A stretch of 64,000 nucleotides of DNA, from the NCBI RefSeq assembly GCF_002020355.1, contig NZ_MPZV01000001.1:806001-870000 (forward strand), read 5' to 3'. Numbering within the stretch: position 1 is the stretch's first letter; every line of letters starts with the position of its first letter. A program made the translations under genes and the position numbers. Below, piece by piece: positions 1 through 7,919 of the stretch. This DNA is from Thioclava sediminum (GTDB taxonomy: Bacteria; Pseudomonadota; Alphaproteobacteria; Rhodobacterales; Rhodobacteraceae). A model generated the notes under the pieces. That model ran no database searches. It worked only from the letters and a program-made list of their open reading frames with translations, and was not told the origin of the DNA.

Positions 1-1
1 T

Positions 2-154
2 AGACCCGCCAGCCTGCTTATAAATTCCCCTGAGGACGTCGAAATTCGCGTCCGATGGCAGGGGCTGGCGATGTCGCGCGAGGCGCAAAAGAGAATCGCT
101 TTCTGGCTGATGATCGCGCTGACGCTGTCGGTCGCGCTCACCGGGAGCGTGTGA
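2..154 (+). CDS. 3' end of a truncated gene, unknown product
   Basis: The frame is open from base 2 and stops with TGA at 152-154; the start lies outside the window. The last residues form a hydrophobic stretch (IAFWLMIALTLSVALTGSV) preceded by basic residues (REAQKR), which looks like a C-terminal membrane anchor. The stop overlaps the ATG of the next gene (TGATG), so the two are probably translationally coupled and part of the same XpaC/TelA cluster. I cannot name the family from about 50 residues. Confidence 0.55.
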   Translation, partial: RPASLLINSPEDVEIRVRWQGLAMSREAQKRIAFWLMIALTLSVALTGSV

Positions 155-1065
155 TGGCTCAACGCTATGGCGGAAAATACTCGCCCCAAGGCCCGGCCAG
201 CGGGCCCGACCTGCACGATCCCCGCAGCGTGCCGCCCCATCGTCGTCCCGATGCCCGCCACCCCGAAGAAGGCCGTCCGTTCTGGATCGTGGCCGCCGCC
301 CTGCCCTTCCTGCTGGGCGCCTTCGGCGAAGGCCCCTTCGCACTGGCCCGCGCGCTTGGCGCCTTCGCGCTGATCGCAGGCGCCGCCTGGACGATCCGCG
401 AGGGGCTGCGGGCCGAATTCGCCTATGTGGCGCGCAGTTCGGCCAAGCGCCCGGCCTTTCCGCGGAAAATTCTTGGCTCCGTCGCCTATGGTCTGGGTCT
501 CGCACTGGGTGCGCAGGCCCCCGAACTGGGCGTGATCGGCGCGGCCGGGATCGGGGCGATCGGCACGGTGGTCTCGCTCGTGGCCTTCGGTCTCGACCCG
601 CTGAAAGACAAGGGGATGGAGGGCGTCGACGAGTTTCAGCAAGAGCGCGTGGCCCGCGTAGTCAAGGAAGGCGAGGCTTATCTGGCGGAGATGCGCAAGG
701 CGATCACCCCCTCGGGCGAGCGCGTTCTGATCACCCGCGTCGAGCAATTCGCCACCACCGCGCGCGATCTGTTCCGTGCGGTCGAGGAAGACCCCGGCGA
801 TCTGGCGCAGGCGCGGCGCTACATGACCGTTTATCTGGAGGGCGCGCGCGACGCGACGATCAAGTTCGCCGATCTGTGGCGCAACACGCGCGATCAGAGC
901 GCACGCGACGATTACGCGGCGCTGCTCGATGATCTGGAGGCGAATTTCACTGCCCGCACCCGCAAGATGCTGGAAGATGGCCGCGAGGGGCTGGAGATCG
1001 AGATCGACGTGCTGCGCGACCGGCTGGCGCGCGAAGGGGTCGTGCCGACGACCCGCGAGAATTGA
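154..1065 (+). CDS. XpaC-family protein (5-bromo-4-chloroindolyl phosphate hydrolysis family)
   Basis: A 303-residue protein with a polar, proline-rich N-terminus (about 1-45), two hydrophobic segments around residues 47-80 and 108-150 separated by an arginine-rich stretch, and a long charged helical C-terminal half. This is the layout of XpaC-type proteins, which in many bacteria sit next to telA; the biochemical role is not established despite the family name. The ATG at 154 is chosen because it overlaps the upstream stop (TGATG); an in-frame ATG at 55 would add residues that belong to the upstream gene's other reading frame. It is followed 61 bp later by the TelA gene with a strong Shine-Dalgarno. 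Membrane stress or toxic-anion tolerance is inferred only from the neighbourhood. Confidence 0.7.
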   Translation: MAQRYGGKYSPQGPASGPDLHDPRSVPPHRRPDARHPEEGRPFWIVAAALPFLLGAFGEGPFALARALGAFALIAGAAWTIREGLRAEFAYVARSSAKRPAFPRKILGSVAYGLGLALGAQAPELGVIGAAGIGAIGTVVSLVAFGLDPLKDKGMEGVDEFQQERVARVVKEGEAYLAEMRKAITPSGERVLITRVEQFATTARDLFRAVEEDPGDLAQARRYMTVYLEGARDATIKFADLWRNTRDQSARDDYAALLDDLEANFTARTRKMLEDGREGLEIEIDVLRDRLAREGVVPTTREN

Positions 1066-1126
1066 CGAAGCGTGAGTTGAAGAGTGACACCGGGAACTGC
1101 CCCGACAGGCGCAAGGAGGCCCTGAG

Positions 1127-2305
1127 ATGACCGAGACGACCCGCCAAAAGGCAACCGAGCTGATGACCGAAGTGGAAGGTGTCAGCGGTTCGCTGCTGCC
1201 CGAGCCGGGCCCGGCAGAGGCGGTGACGCCGCTCGATCAGGCCCCGCCCGAGACCGCCGAGGAAATCCGCAAGCGCATGGCCGAGCTGGACATGGGCGAC
1301 TCGAATTCGATCGTGCAATTCGGCTCGCGCGCGCAGGTCGATCTGCAATCGATCAGCCAGGAGATGCTTTCGGGCGTCAAGAACAAGGATGTCGGTCCCG
1401 CCGGAGACAGCCTGCGCCAGATCGTCACCACAATCCGCGGCTTCTCGGTCTCGGAACTCGACGTGCGCCGCAAGCGGAGCTGGTGGGAAAAGCTGCTGGG
1501 CCGGGCCGCGCCGTTTGGCAACTTCATCGCCCGGTTCGAAGAGGTGCAGGGCCAGATCGACCGCGTCACCGACGAGTTGCTGAGCCATGAGCACAAGCTG
1601 CTCAAGGACATCAAATCGCTCGACATGCTCTACGACAAGACGCTGCATTTCTATGACGAGCTCGCTCTCTACATTGCGGCGGGCGAGGAAAAGCTGGCGC
1701 AGCTCGACCGGGAGGAAATCCCCGCGAAAGAGGCGGCGATGGAAGCCGCATCCGAGGATCAGAAAGTGCTCAAGGCGCAGGAAATCCGCGATCTGCGCGC
1801 AGCCCGCGACGATCTGGAGCGCCGGGTCCATGATCTGAAACTGACCCGTCAGGTGACGATGCAGTCGCTGCCGTCGATCCGGCTGGTGCAGGAGAACGAC
1901 AAAAGCCTTGTGACCAAGATCAACTCGACGCTCGTGAACACCGTGCCGCTGTGGGAGACCCAGCTGGCGCAGGCGGTCACGATCCAGCGCTCGCGCGAGG
2001 CGGCAGGCGCTGTGCGCGAGGCCAATGATCTGACCAACGAGCTTCTGAAATCGAATGCCAAGAACCTGCGCGAAGCCAATGCCGAGATCCGCACCGAGAT
2101 GGAGCGCGGCGTGTTCGACATCGAGGCGGTGAAGGCGGCAAATGCCGATCTGGTCGCCACGATCGAGGACTCCCTGCGCATCGCGGATGAGGGCAAGCGC
2201 AAGCGCGCCGCGGCAGAGCATGATCTGGTGGAGATGGAAGACAAGCTGCGCGACACCCTGTCGGCAGCGAAATCCTCCGCACAGGCTGGCGGAGCTGCGG
2301 GATGA
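1127..2305 (+). CDS. telA: TelA-like toxic anion resistance protein
   Basis: A 392-residue, almost wholly helical, charged protein without signal peptide. It carries features of the TelA/KlaA (tellurite resistance) family: a central basic segment with RRKRSWWEKLLG near residue 110, followed by long coiled-coil helices (ERRVHDLKLTRQ, SREAAGAVREANDLTN) and a degenerate C-terminal heptad region. The ATG at 1127 follows AAGGAGG with ideal spacing. The stop overlaps the next start (ATGA at 2302-2305), indicating one transcript with the DUF2927 lipoprotein gene. TelA proteins are associated with resistance to tellurite and to some membrane-active agents, by an unknown mechanism; pairing with XpaC upstream is common in bacteria. 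Confidence 0.85.
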   Translation: MTETTRQKATELMTEVEGVSGSLLPEPGPAEAVTPLDQAPPETAEEIRKRMAELDMGDSNSIVQFGSRAQVDLQSISQEMLSGVKNKDVGPAGDSLRQIVTTIRGFSVSELDVRRKRSWWEKLLGRAAPFGNFIARFEEVQGQIDRVTDELLSHEHKLLKDIKSLDMLYDKTLHFYDELALYIAAGEEKLAQLDREEIPAKEAAMEAASEDQKVLKAQEIRDLRAARDDLERRVHDLKLTRQVTMQSLPSIRLVQENDKSLVTKINSTLVNTVPLWETQLAQAVTIQRSREAAGAVREANDLTNELLKSNAKNLREANAEIRTEMERGVFDIEAVKAANADLVATIEDSLRIADEGKRKRAAAEHDLVEMEDKLRDTLSAAKSSAQAGGAAG

Positions 2306-3270
2306 CACGGATGCGTGCGGCCTTTCCGGTTCTTGCAGGGCTGGCGGCGCTGGCCCTTTCGGCCTGCGCGCCGGGCTTGGGCGGCTCGCCGCTCGCACCG
2401 GACAAGACCGCGCGCCCGCCCAGCGCACCTGCAGATCTCGATCGCTCGAACGCCACCAAGCAAAGCGCGCTCTCTCGGGAGATGTCGGCCTATTTCGCCA
2501 AGACCGCCGCCGAGATGGAAAGCCGCGGGCAGCTGCGCACCGACGTCGCGCCGCGCGATGCGCCGTTCAACCAGCGGCAACTGGTGCAGGACTTCATCCA
2601 TATCGCGCTCTACGACGAATACGCGGCGCAGGGCGGCGGGTTCGTCGCGCGTCAGACCCCCTCGCGCCTGCGGCGCTGGGACAAGCCGGTGCGGATGGAT
2701 ATCGACTTCGGCGCCTCGATCCCCAAGGCCGACCGCGCCTCGGATATCGCCGAAGTGCGCGCCTATGCGGGCAAGCTTGCGCGCGCCTCGCGCCATCCGG
2801 TCAGCGTGGTGAACCGCGGCGGCAATTTCCATGTCCTGTTCCTCAATGAGGACGAGCGCCGGGCGATCGGCCCGCGCCTGCGCCAATTGGTGCCGGGGAT
2901 CGATGACAGCTCGGTCGAGGCGATCACCAATCTGCCGCTCTCGACCTATTGCGTGGTCTTCGCCTTCTCGCAGGGAGACAGTCCGATCTATACCGACGCC
3001 GTCGCGGTGATCCGGGGCGAGCACCCGCCGGAACTGCGCACCAGCTGCATCCATGAGGAACTGGCCCAGGGGCTGGGTCTCGCCAATGACTATCCGCGCG
3101 CGCGGCCCTCGATCTTCAACGATGACGAGGAATTCTCGCTGCTGACCAAGCATGACGAGTTGCTGCTGCAGATGCTTTACGACCCGCGCCTGACGCCCGG
3201 CATGACCGAACGCGAGGCCCGCCCGATCGTCACCACCATCGCCTCCGAATTGCTGGGCGGCGCAAGCTGA
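2302..3270 (+). CDS. DUF2927 lipoprotein
   Basis: A 322-residue protein beginning with a lipoprotein signal (LAALALSAC, Cys near residue 21), so it is probably anchored to a membrane facing the periplasm. The body matches the DUF2927 pattern: a conserved block around DEYAAQGGGFVARQTPSRLRRW, and near residue 252 CIHEELAQGLGLANDYPRA, which looks like a degenerate zincin-type HE motif (HEEL...GL), followed by IFNDDEEF. It overlaps telA by four bases. Function is unknown; a metalloprotease-like fold is possible from the HEELAQ motif but is my inference. Confidence 0.75.
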   Translation: MTRMRAAFPVLAGLAALALSACAPGLGGSPLAPDKTARPPSAPADLDRSNATKQSALSREMSAYFAKTAAEMESRGQLRTDVAPRDAPFNQRQLVQDFIHIALYDEYAAQGGGFVARQTPSRLRRWDKPVRMDIDFGASIPKADRASDIAEVRAYAGKLARASRHPVSVVNRGGNFHVLFLNEDERRAIGPRLRQLVPGIDDSSVEAITNLPLSTYCVVFAFSQGDSPIYTDAVAVIRGEHPPELRTSCIHEELAQGLGLANDYPRARPSIFNDDEEFSLLTKHDELLLQMLYDPRLTPGMTEREARPIVTTIASELLGGAS

Positions 3271-3292
3271 GAACCAAGAAGGAACCGCATCC

Positions 3293-4429
3293 ATGGGCAT
3301 TCTCGATTTCCTCTCCGGCGAATTCATCGACGTCATCGGCTGGACCGACGACACCCGCGACACGATGGTCTGGCGGTTCGAGCGCGAGGGTCACGCGATC
3401 AAATACGGCGCGAAGCTGACCGTGCGCGAGGGGCAGGCCGCGATCTTCGTCCATGAGGGGCAGCTGGCCGATATCTTCGGGCCCGGGCTCTATATGCTCG
3501 AGACCAACAACCTTCCGATCCTGACGACGCTTCAGCACTGGGATCACGGGTTCAAATCGCCCTTCCAGTCCGAGATCTATTTCGTCAACACCACCCGGTT
3601 CAACGACCTCAAATGGGGCACGAAGAACCCGGTCATGGCGCGCGACCCGGAATTCGGCCCGGTGCGCATCCGCGCCTTCGGCACCTATTCGATGCGCGTC
3701 ACCGATCCGGGCAAGTTCCTGACCGAGATCGTCGGCACCGATGGCGAGTTCACCTCGGACGAGATCAGCTACCAGCTGCGCAACGTGATCGTGCAGGAGT
3801 TCTCGCGCGCCATTGCCAGCTCGGGCATCCCGATCCTGGACATGGCCGCGAACACCGCCGACATGGGCAAGCTGATCACCAAGGCGATCGCGCCCACCAT
3901 CGCGAATTACGGGCTGGAGCTGCCCGAGTTCTACATCGAGAACGTCTCGCTGCCCGAGGCGGTGGAGGCGGTTCTCGACAAGCGCACCTCGATGGGGATC
4001 GTGGGCGATCTGAACAAATACATGCAATACAATGCCGCCGAGTCGATGGGCCAGCCGGGCTCGGGCGCCTCCGCCGGGATGGGCGCCGCGATGGGCGCGG
4101 GCATGGGTGCCGGCATGGGCATGGCGATGGGCCAGCAGATGGGGCCTTGGGGGCAGATGGGTCAGCAACCCGCTGCCGCCGCACCGCCGCCCCCTCCCCC
4201 GCCGCCGGTGGAGAAGGTCTGGCATCTCGCGGTCAACGGCCAGACGCAGGGGCCCTTCGGGCGCGGGCATCTGGGGCGTATGGTCTCGGAAGGCTCGCTC
4301 ACCCGCGACAGCCTCGTCTGGACGCCGGGTCAGAACGGCTGGATGCGCGCCGAGGACGTGACCGAACTGGCGCAGCTCTTCACCATCGCGCCGCCGCCGC
4401 CCCCGCCTGCCGCGCCACCTGCGAGCTGA
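3293..4429 (+). CDS. SPFH/band-7 protein with C-terminal GYF_2 domain
   Basis: A 378-residue protein. Residues about 30-245 form an SPFH (stomatin/flotillin-like) domain of the YdjI type that starts inside the cytosol without an obvious transmembrane helix. It is followed by a Gly/Ala/Met-rich linker (about 252-290, repeated MGAGMG units), a run of prolines, a GYF_2 domain at about 309-360 (WHLAVNGQTQGPFG, then WTPGQNGWMRAEDV) and a second proline run at the end. SPFH proteins scaffold membrane microdomains; GYF_2 domains bind proline-rich or membrane partners. The gene is 22 bp after the DUF2927 gene and only 4 bp before the zinc-ribbon gene, so the two products probably work together. The tandem low-complexity linker would be disordered. 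Confidence 0.85.
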   Translation: MGILDFLSGEFIDVIGWTDDTRDTMVWRFEREGHAIKYGAKLTVREGQAAIFVHEGQLADIFGPGLYMLETNNLPILTTLQHWDHGFKSPFQSEIYFVNTTRFNDLKWGTKNPVMARDPEFGPVRIRAFGTYSMRVTDPGKFLTEIVGTDGEFTSDEISYQLRNVIVQEFSRAIASSGIPILDMAANTADMGKLITKAIAPTIANYGLELPEFYIENVSLPEAVEAVLDKRTSMGIVGDLNKYMQYNAAESMGQPGSGASAGMGAAMGAGMGAGMGMAMGQQMGPWGQMGQQPAAAAPPPPPPPPVEKVWHLAVNGQTQGPFGRGHLGRMVSEGSLTRDSLVWTPGQNGWMRAEDVTELAQLFTIAPPPPPPAAPPAS

Positions 4430-4433
4430 TCCA

Positions 4434-5567
4434 ATGCTGGGTTTCCCGAAAGTGGGGCGGAGCGCTGCTGCCGCCCCTGCCGACCCACGCGGCGAGAGCC
4501 ACTATCACTGCGAAAGCTGCGGCGCCGATCTTCGGTTTGCGCCGGGCCAGACGCGGCTCGTCTGCGACCATTGCGGCCATGTGCAGGACATTCCCTCCGC
4601 CACCGGGCGCGGAGAGGCGCGCTTGCGGGAATTGCCGCTCGACGATGCGCTGACCCGTGAATTGCCCGCGCAGGAGATGGAGGAGCACCGCACCGTCTCC
4701 TGCCCCAATTGCGGCGCCTCGATCGAGTTGCAAAACGGCGAGCACGCGACCGAATGCCCATTCTGCGCGACGCCCGTGGTGGTCGATACCGGCACGACGC
4801 GGCTGATCAAGCCGCAAGGGGTGCTGCCCTTCCAGCTGACTGAGGATCAGGCGCGCGCGGCGCTCTCGAAATGGCTCGGCTCGCTGTGGTTCGCGCCCAA
4901 CGGGCTGTCGCAATATGCCCGCAAGGGCCGGCGGATGACCGGCATCTACGCGCCCTTCTGGACCTTCGACGCCGCGACCCGCACACGCTATTCCGGCCAG
5001 CGCGGCGACGCCTATTACGTCACGCGGACGGTACAGACCGACAAAGGCCCGCGCACCGAACAGGTCCGGCGCATCCGCTGGACGCCGGTCTCGGGTCAGG
5101 TGGCGCGCGATTTCGACGATGTGGTGATCTACGCCGCGCGCTCACTCCCGCCCGATTACGTGCAGGCGCTGCGCCCGTGGGACCTGACGGCGCTGGAGCC
5201 CTATCGGCGCGATTACCTCGCGGGCTTCACCGCCGAGGGCTACACCGTGCAACTGCAGGAAGGCCATCACGCCGCGCAGGCCGAGATGATCCGCGTCATC
5301 CAGACCGACATTCGCCGCGATATCGGCGGCGACGAGCAGCGGATCGGCGCGATGGACCCGCAGTTCTCGGCCGAGACCTTCAAGCATATCCTGCTGCCGA
5401 TCTGGACCGCCGCCTACAAGTTCCGTGGCCGCTCCTACCGCTTCGTCGTGAACGCCCAAACGGGCCGCGTGCGCGGGGATCGTCCGTGGTCGGCATGGAA
5501 GATCGCGCTGGCGGTGCTCGCTGCGGTGATCGTCGGGGGGACGCTCTTCTACCTGAAGAGCCGCTGA
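4434..5567 (+). CDS. double zinc-ribbon protein with C-terminal membrane helix
   Basis: A 377-residue protein with two zinc ribbons at the N-terminus: Cys26/Cys29 with Cys44/Cys47, and Cys90/Cys93 with Cys108/Cys111. The middle (about 130-340) has no family I can name beyond 'TFIIB-type zinc finger / helicase-like' annotations used for relatives, and the last 23 residues form one transmembrane helix (IALAVLAAVIVGGTLFYL). The ribbons would face the cytosol if the tail is the only anchor. The start lies 4 bp after the SPFH stop. A GYF_2-bearing SPFH protein with a zinc-ribbon membrane protein recurs in several bacterial groups; the role is unknown. Confidence 0.75.
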   Translation: MLGFPKVGRSAAAAPADPRGESHYHCESCGADLRFAPGQTRLVCDHCGHVQDIPSATGRGEARLRELPLDDALTRELPAQEMEEHRTVSCPNCGASIELQNGEHATECPFCATPVVVDTGTTRLIKPQGVLPFQLTEDQARAALSKWLGSLWFAPNGLSQYARKGRRMTGIYAPFWTFDAATRTRYSGQRGDAYYVTRTVQTDKGPRTEQVRRIRWTPVSGQVARDFDDVVIYAARSLPPDYVQALRPWDLTALEPYRRDYLAGFTAEGYTVQLQEGHHAAQAEMIRVIQTDIRRDIGGDEQRIGAMDPQFSAETFKHILLPIWTAAYKFRGRSYRFVVNAQTGRVRGDRPWSAWKIALAVLAAVIVGGTLFYLKSR

Positions 5568-5572
5568 GCGGG

Positions 5573-5749
5573 TCAGCCTTTCGCGAGATCGTCCATCCCG
5601 AAGGCGATGCCCTGCGGGGCGAGCCATTCTGCGAAGCGCGCGATCTTCTCGTCGAGCGAACAGGTATTGGTTTGCCGCGCCATCTCGATGTCATAGGCGG
5701 CGCGAAGGTCCATCTGGCGTTCGGGGCTCAGCTCTTTCCAGCGCGTCAT
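5573..5749 (-). CDS. small conserved-looking hypothetical protein
   Basis: A 58-residue soluble protein beginning MTRWKELSPERQMDLRAAYD, rich in acidic and basic residues, with no membrane segment. The ATG at 5749 is preceded by AAGGAGA seven bases upstream, which decides the start over an in-frame upstream ATG at 5872 that lies within trxC. It is transcribed divergently from trxC (69 bp between starts) and converges on the zinc-ribbon gene (5 bp apart). I do not recognise a family. Confidence 0.7.
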   Translation of the reverse strand: MTRWKELSPERQMDLRAAYDIEMARQTNTCSLDEKIARFAEWLAPQGIAFGMDDLAKG

Positions 5750-5817
5750 GTCGTCTCCTTGCAAAGCCGAAGTGGGTTCCCGATATATCTTGCAACCCAA
5801 TGTAAAGGAGGGGTGAC

Positions 5818-6270
5818 ATGACCCAATCCTCTCAAAGCTACCGTGTAACCTGCCTCGATTGCGGGCAGGCAAACCGCGTCCCCGCCGAGAAGCTGGGCGC
5901 GAACCCGAAATGCGGCACCTGCGGCGGCTGGCTCGTCTCGCACAAGGTGACCGAAGTCGACTTCAAGACGCTCGCCAAGGCCGAGAAGGACGATCTGCCG
6001 CTGCTGGTCGATTTCTGGGCGCCGTGGTGCGGCCCGTGCAAGGCGATGGCGCCGCAGTTCAACATGGCCGCCGAGAAGCTGACCCCACATGTGCGGCTGG
6101 CGAAGATCAACACGCAGGTGAACCCCACCGCGACCCAGCGCTACCGGATTCAGGGCATTCCCGCCTTCATCCTGTTCGCCAAGGGCCGCGAGGTCGCCCG
6201 CGCCGCAGGGGCCCGCCCGGCAGGCGATCTGGTCAATTTCGTGAAGTCGAAAATCTCGGTGCCCGCATAA
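5818..6270 (+). CDS. trxC: thioredoxin 2
   Basis: A 150-residue cytosolic thiol-disulfide oxidoreductase. The N-terminal zinc-binding extension that distinguishes TrxC from TrxA is present (Cys12/Cys15 and Cys32/Cys35), followed by the thioredoxin fold with active site WCGPC (Cys71, Cys74) and the conserved cis-proline loop (QGIPAF). The start follows AAAGGAGGGGTGAC. In other bacteria TrxC is an oxidative-stress thioredoxin and the zinc site is redox sensitive. It stands alone, upstream of a tRNA gene. Confidence 0.95.
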   Translation: MTQSSQSYRVTCLDCGQANRVPAEKLGANPKCGTCGGWLVSHKVTEVDFKTLAKAEKDDLPLLVDFWAPWCGPCKAMAPQFNMAAEKLTPHVRLAKINTQVNPTATQRYRIQGIPAFILFAKGREVARAAGARPAGDLVNFVKSKISVPA

Positions 6271-6313
6271 CGCGGATCGGCAGAATTTTTCGCGCGCGGC
6301 GCGGGCGGGCCGC

Positions 6314-6342
6314 TTGACAACGCCCGCGCCTTGCGCGAAATA
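6314..6342 (+). promoter_or_regulatory. sigma-70-type promoter of tRNA-Ala(CGC)
   Basis: A consensus -35 box TTGACA at 6314-6319 and a weak -10 GAAATA at 6337-6342 with 17 bp spacing, ending 14 bp before the tRNA. Confidence 0.6.
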
Positions 6343-6356
6343 CCACGCCACGGTTC

Positions 6357-6432
<76 letters not shown>

Positions 6433-6441
6433 AACCGCTTC

Positions 6442-6470
6442 AAAAAGCGCCCGATCTTCGGGCGCTTTTT
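6442..6470 (+). terminator. intrinsic terminator after tRNA-Ala(CGC)
   Basis: A perfect inverted repeat AAAAAGCGCCCGA / TCGGGCGCTTTTT around a three-base loop, with a run of five T. It is symmetric, so it can also act on the other strand. Confidence 0.9.
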
Positions 6471-6623
6471 GCGTTTCCAAACAATCTCATAAGCGCGCCT
6501 CGTAGTTACGCTTCTACTAAGCAAGCAGCCATTATTCTTATCAGGCACCGAAACCCTCGCAATCGCGCCTCTTGAATAAGGAGAGGGCAGGGTTAAGCTT
6601 AGAGCATAGCTAAAAGGCGCATT

Positions 6624-7601
6624 ATGCTCTCTGAAAAAATTTTTCGACTTGCGACAGAGTATTCGTTTGAAAGAGCGAAGCCATTTACGGGTTCAGCTTT
6701 CGCAGACTTTGTTCGGCATGACATTTCGGTGGAGGCTAAAAAGCTTCTCACCTTCTGGCCCTTCGATTTGAAAGTTCGAAGCAGTGTGGGCCAGGGGAAT
6801 TGGGCAGCAATTCCATGGATTGCTTTCTTTGACCCGCTGATCACTGAGACCGCAACGCAGGGCTTCTATGTTGTCTATCTGATCAACCCGGATAGACAAA
6901 CTGTTGCGCTTTCGCTGAACCAAGGAACCACTTCGATTTTCGACGAATTTGGTCGAGCGCGCGGCAAGGAAGTTTTAAAACGAAGAGCGCGAGACATGGC
7001 CGACCGGGTCCCTGAGTTTGCGAGACACTTTTCAGAAGCCCCTATTGACTTGGGTTCAGATGCGGGGCTCCCTTCTGGATATGAATCCGGGCATTCTTTT
7101 GGAAAAGTCTATGCTGCGGATGACCTCGACGAGAGCCAGCTTTCAAGCGACTTGCACCAAATGCTCCTCGCGTACGAAACCCTAGTCAATCGTGGAGGAA
7201 CAACTCCGAGCGAGGTGATGCAAGAAGAGGTGAGCGGTAAAGATATCGAAGAAACTCGTCGTTATATCTTGTCCAAACGAATTGAACGTTCTCCAAAGGT
7301 TCGAAAAGAAGTCCTAAAGGCGAAACCACCAATCTGTGAGTGCTGCGGCATTGAACCGAAACGGGACTATGGTTTTGTCGGCCCTGCTCACGCGACGCCG
7401 CTCGATGTACACCATGCCGCACCGCTTCACGGGCTCGCAGAAGGAGAGACGCGTCGCTACACTATCCCTGACGATTTCCTTGTGTTGTGCCCGACCTGTC
7501 ATCGAATGATTCACAAACTGGATACACCCCATGATCTAGACGCGCTGCGTAAGCGCCTGCGTTTCAAGATTGCGCGGCGATTAGACTTTCCGGTGAATTG
7601 A
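6624..7601 (+). CDS. McrB-N (DUF3578)-HNH endonuclease, probable modification-dependent restriction enzyme
   Basis: A 325-residue protein of two parts. Residues about 10-165 match the MrcB_N/DUF3578 DNA-recognition domain (SVGQGNWAAIPWIAFF at 55-69, then the strand FYVVYLI and VALSLNQG). Residues 238-300 are a zinc-stabilised HNH nuclease: Cys238/Cys241, LDVHH (His263/His264), then LCPTCHRMIH with Cys289, Cys292, His293 and His297; the middle Asn is replaced by Asp-Phe (PDDFLVLC), as in many McrA-like enzymes. MrcB_N domains of characterised enzymes read 5-methylcytosine-type modified DNA, so the product probably cuts modified foreign DNA. Base composition is near half G+C by eye, clearly below the neighbours, and codons such as AAA, TTT and GAA are frequent. 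It lies alone directly downstream of a tRNA gene, which suggests transfer. Confidence 0.85.
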   Translation: MLSEKIFRLATEYSFERAKPFTGSAFADFVRHDISVEAKKLLTFWPFDLKVRSSVGQGNWAAIPWIAFFDPLITETATQGFYVVYLINPDRQTVALSLNQGTTSIFDEFGRARGKEVLKRRARDMADRVPEFARHFSEAPIDLGSDAGLPSGYESGHSFGKVYAADDLDESQLSSDLHQMLLAYETLVNRGGTTPSEVMQEEVSGKDIEETRRYILSKRIERSPKVRKEVLKAKPPICECCGIEPKRDYGFVGPAHATPLDVHHAAPLHGLAEGETRRYTIPDDFLVLCPTCHRMIHKLDTPHDLDALRKRLRFKIARRLDFPVN

Positions 7602-7730
7602 CAGCGCTCTGTTCTGCCGACATCCGCCCGCTTGGGGCGATACTCTTTTCCAGCACCTCAACGGCTCGACTAACTTTTGTTCATTTCTTTCAGAATGTTA
7701 CAAAAAATCGCCGTCGATTTCGCCCCGCGT

Positions 7731-7780
7731 TGTGGATGAACTATCCCCAGATTTCGTGGGGGCCACCCGGCTTATCCACC
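7731..7780. promoter_or_regulatory. pair of DnaA-box-like sites
   Basis: TGTGGATGA (7731-7739, minus-strand reading TCATCCACA) and TTATCCACC (7772-7780) each match the DnaA box TTATCCACA in 8 of 9 positions, face each other, and follow an AT-rich stretch. Two sites could occur by chance in 64 kb, so function is a guess. Confidence 0.3.
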
Positions 7781-7809
7781 AGAAATTGCTTTACACAATA
7801 GCAACCTGC

Positions 7810-7827
7810 CTACACGATATCTTGTAG
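7810..7827. promoter_or_regulatory. 18-bp near-perfect palindrome, candidate operator for the YbjN-proC operon
   Basis: CTACACGATATCTTGTAG pairs with itself except at one symmetric position. It lies 92 bp upstream of the YbjN start, just after a TTTACA box at 7790-7795 that could be a -35 element, so it sits where a repressor would act. Confidence 0.4.
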
Positions 7828-7919
7828 GGACAGGCGGCTGCTACCGCCGTTCCTTGTAAAGCCGACAAGCCCTAGGGGAGCTGCACCCCGGGCATCTAAA
7901 AAGGCAGGGGGATACGAGC

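Larger units (their letters stand above)
7602..7919. other. 318-bp non-coding region, AT-richer, with DnaA-box-like and palindromic motifs
   Basis: No convincing gene: the longest frame (7598-7801) overlaps the nuclease stop, lacks a ribosome binding site and resembles nothing. The left part (7665-7710) is AT-rich. It contains two DnaA-box-like 9-mers in opposite orientation (TGTGGATGA at 7731-7739; TTATCCACC at 7772-7780), each one base off TTATCCACA, and a near-perfect palindrome at 7810-7827 in front of the YbjN gene. Confidence 0.6.

Noticed and set aside
947-2428. 493-codon antisense frame opposite telA
   Set aside because: Arg/His/Leu-rich shadow of telA; no start signal and no recognisable domain.
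7598-7801. 67-codon open frame after the HNH nuclease
   Set aside because: No ribosome binding site, overlaps the nuclease stop, composition unlike a protein, and it runs through the DnaA-box-like region.
7602-7919. Chromosome replication origin
   Set aside because: Only two imperfect DnaA boxes, no change of gene orientation and none of the usual neighbours (dnaA, hemE, parAB, gidA). Kept only as a weak regulatory observation.
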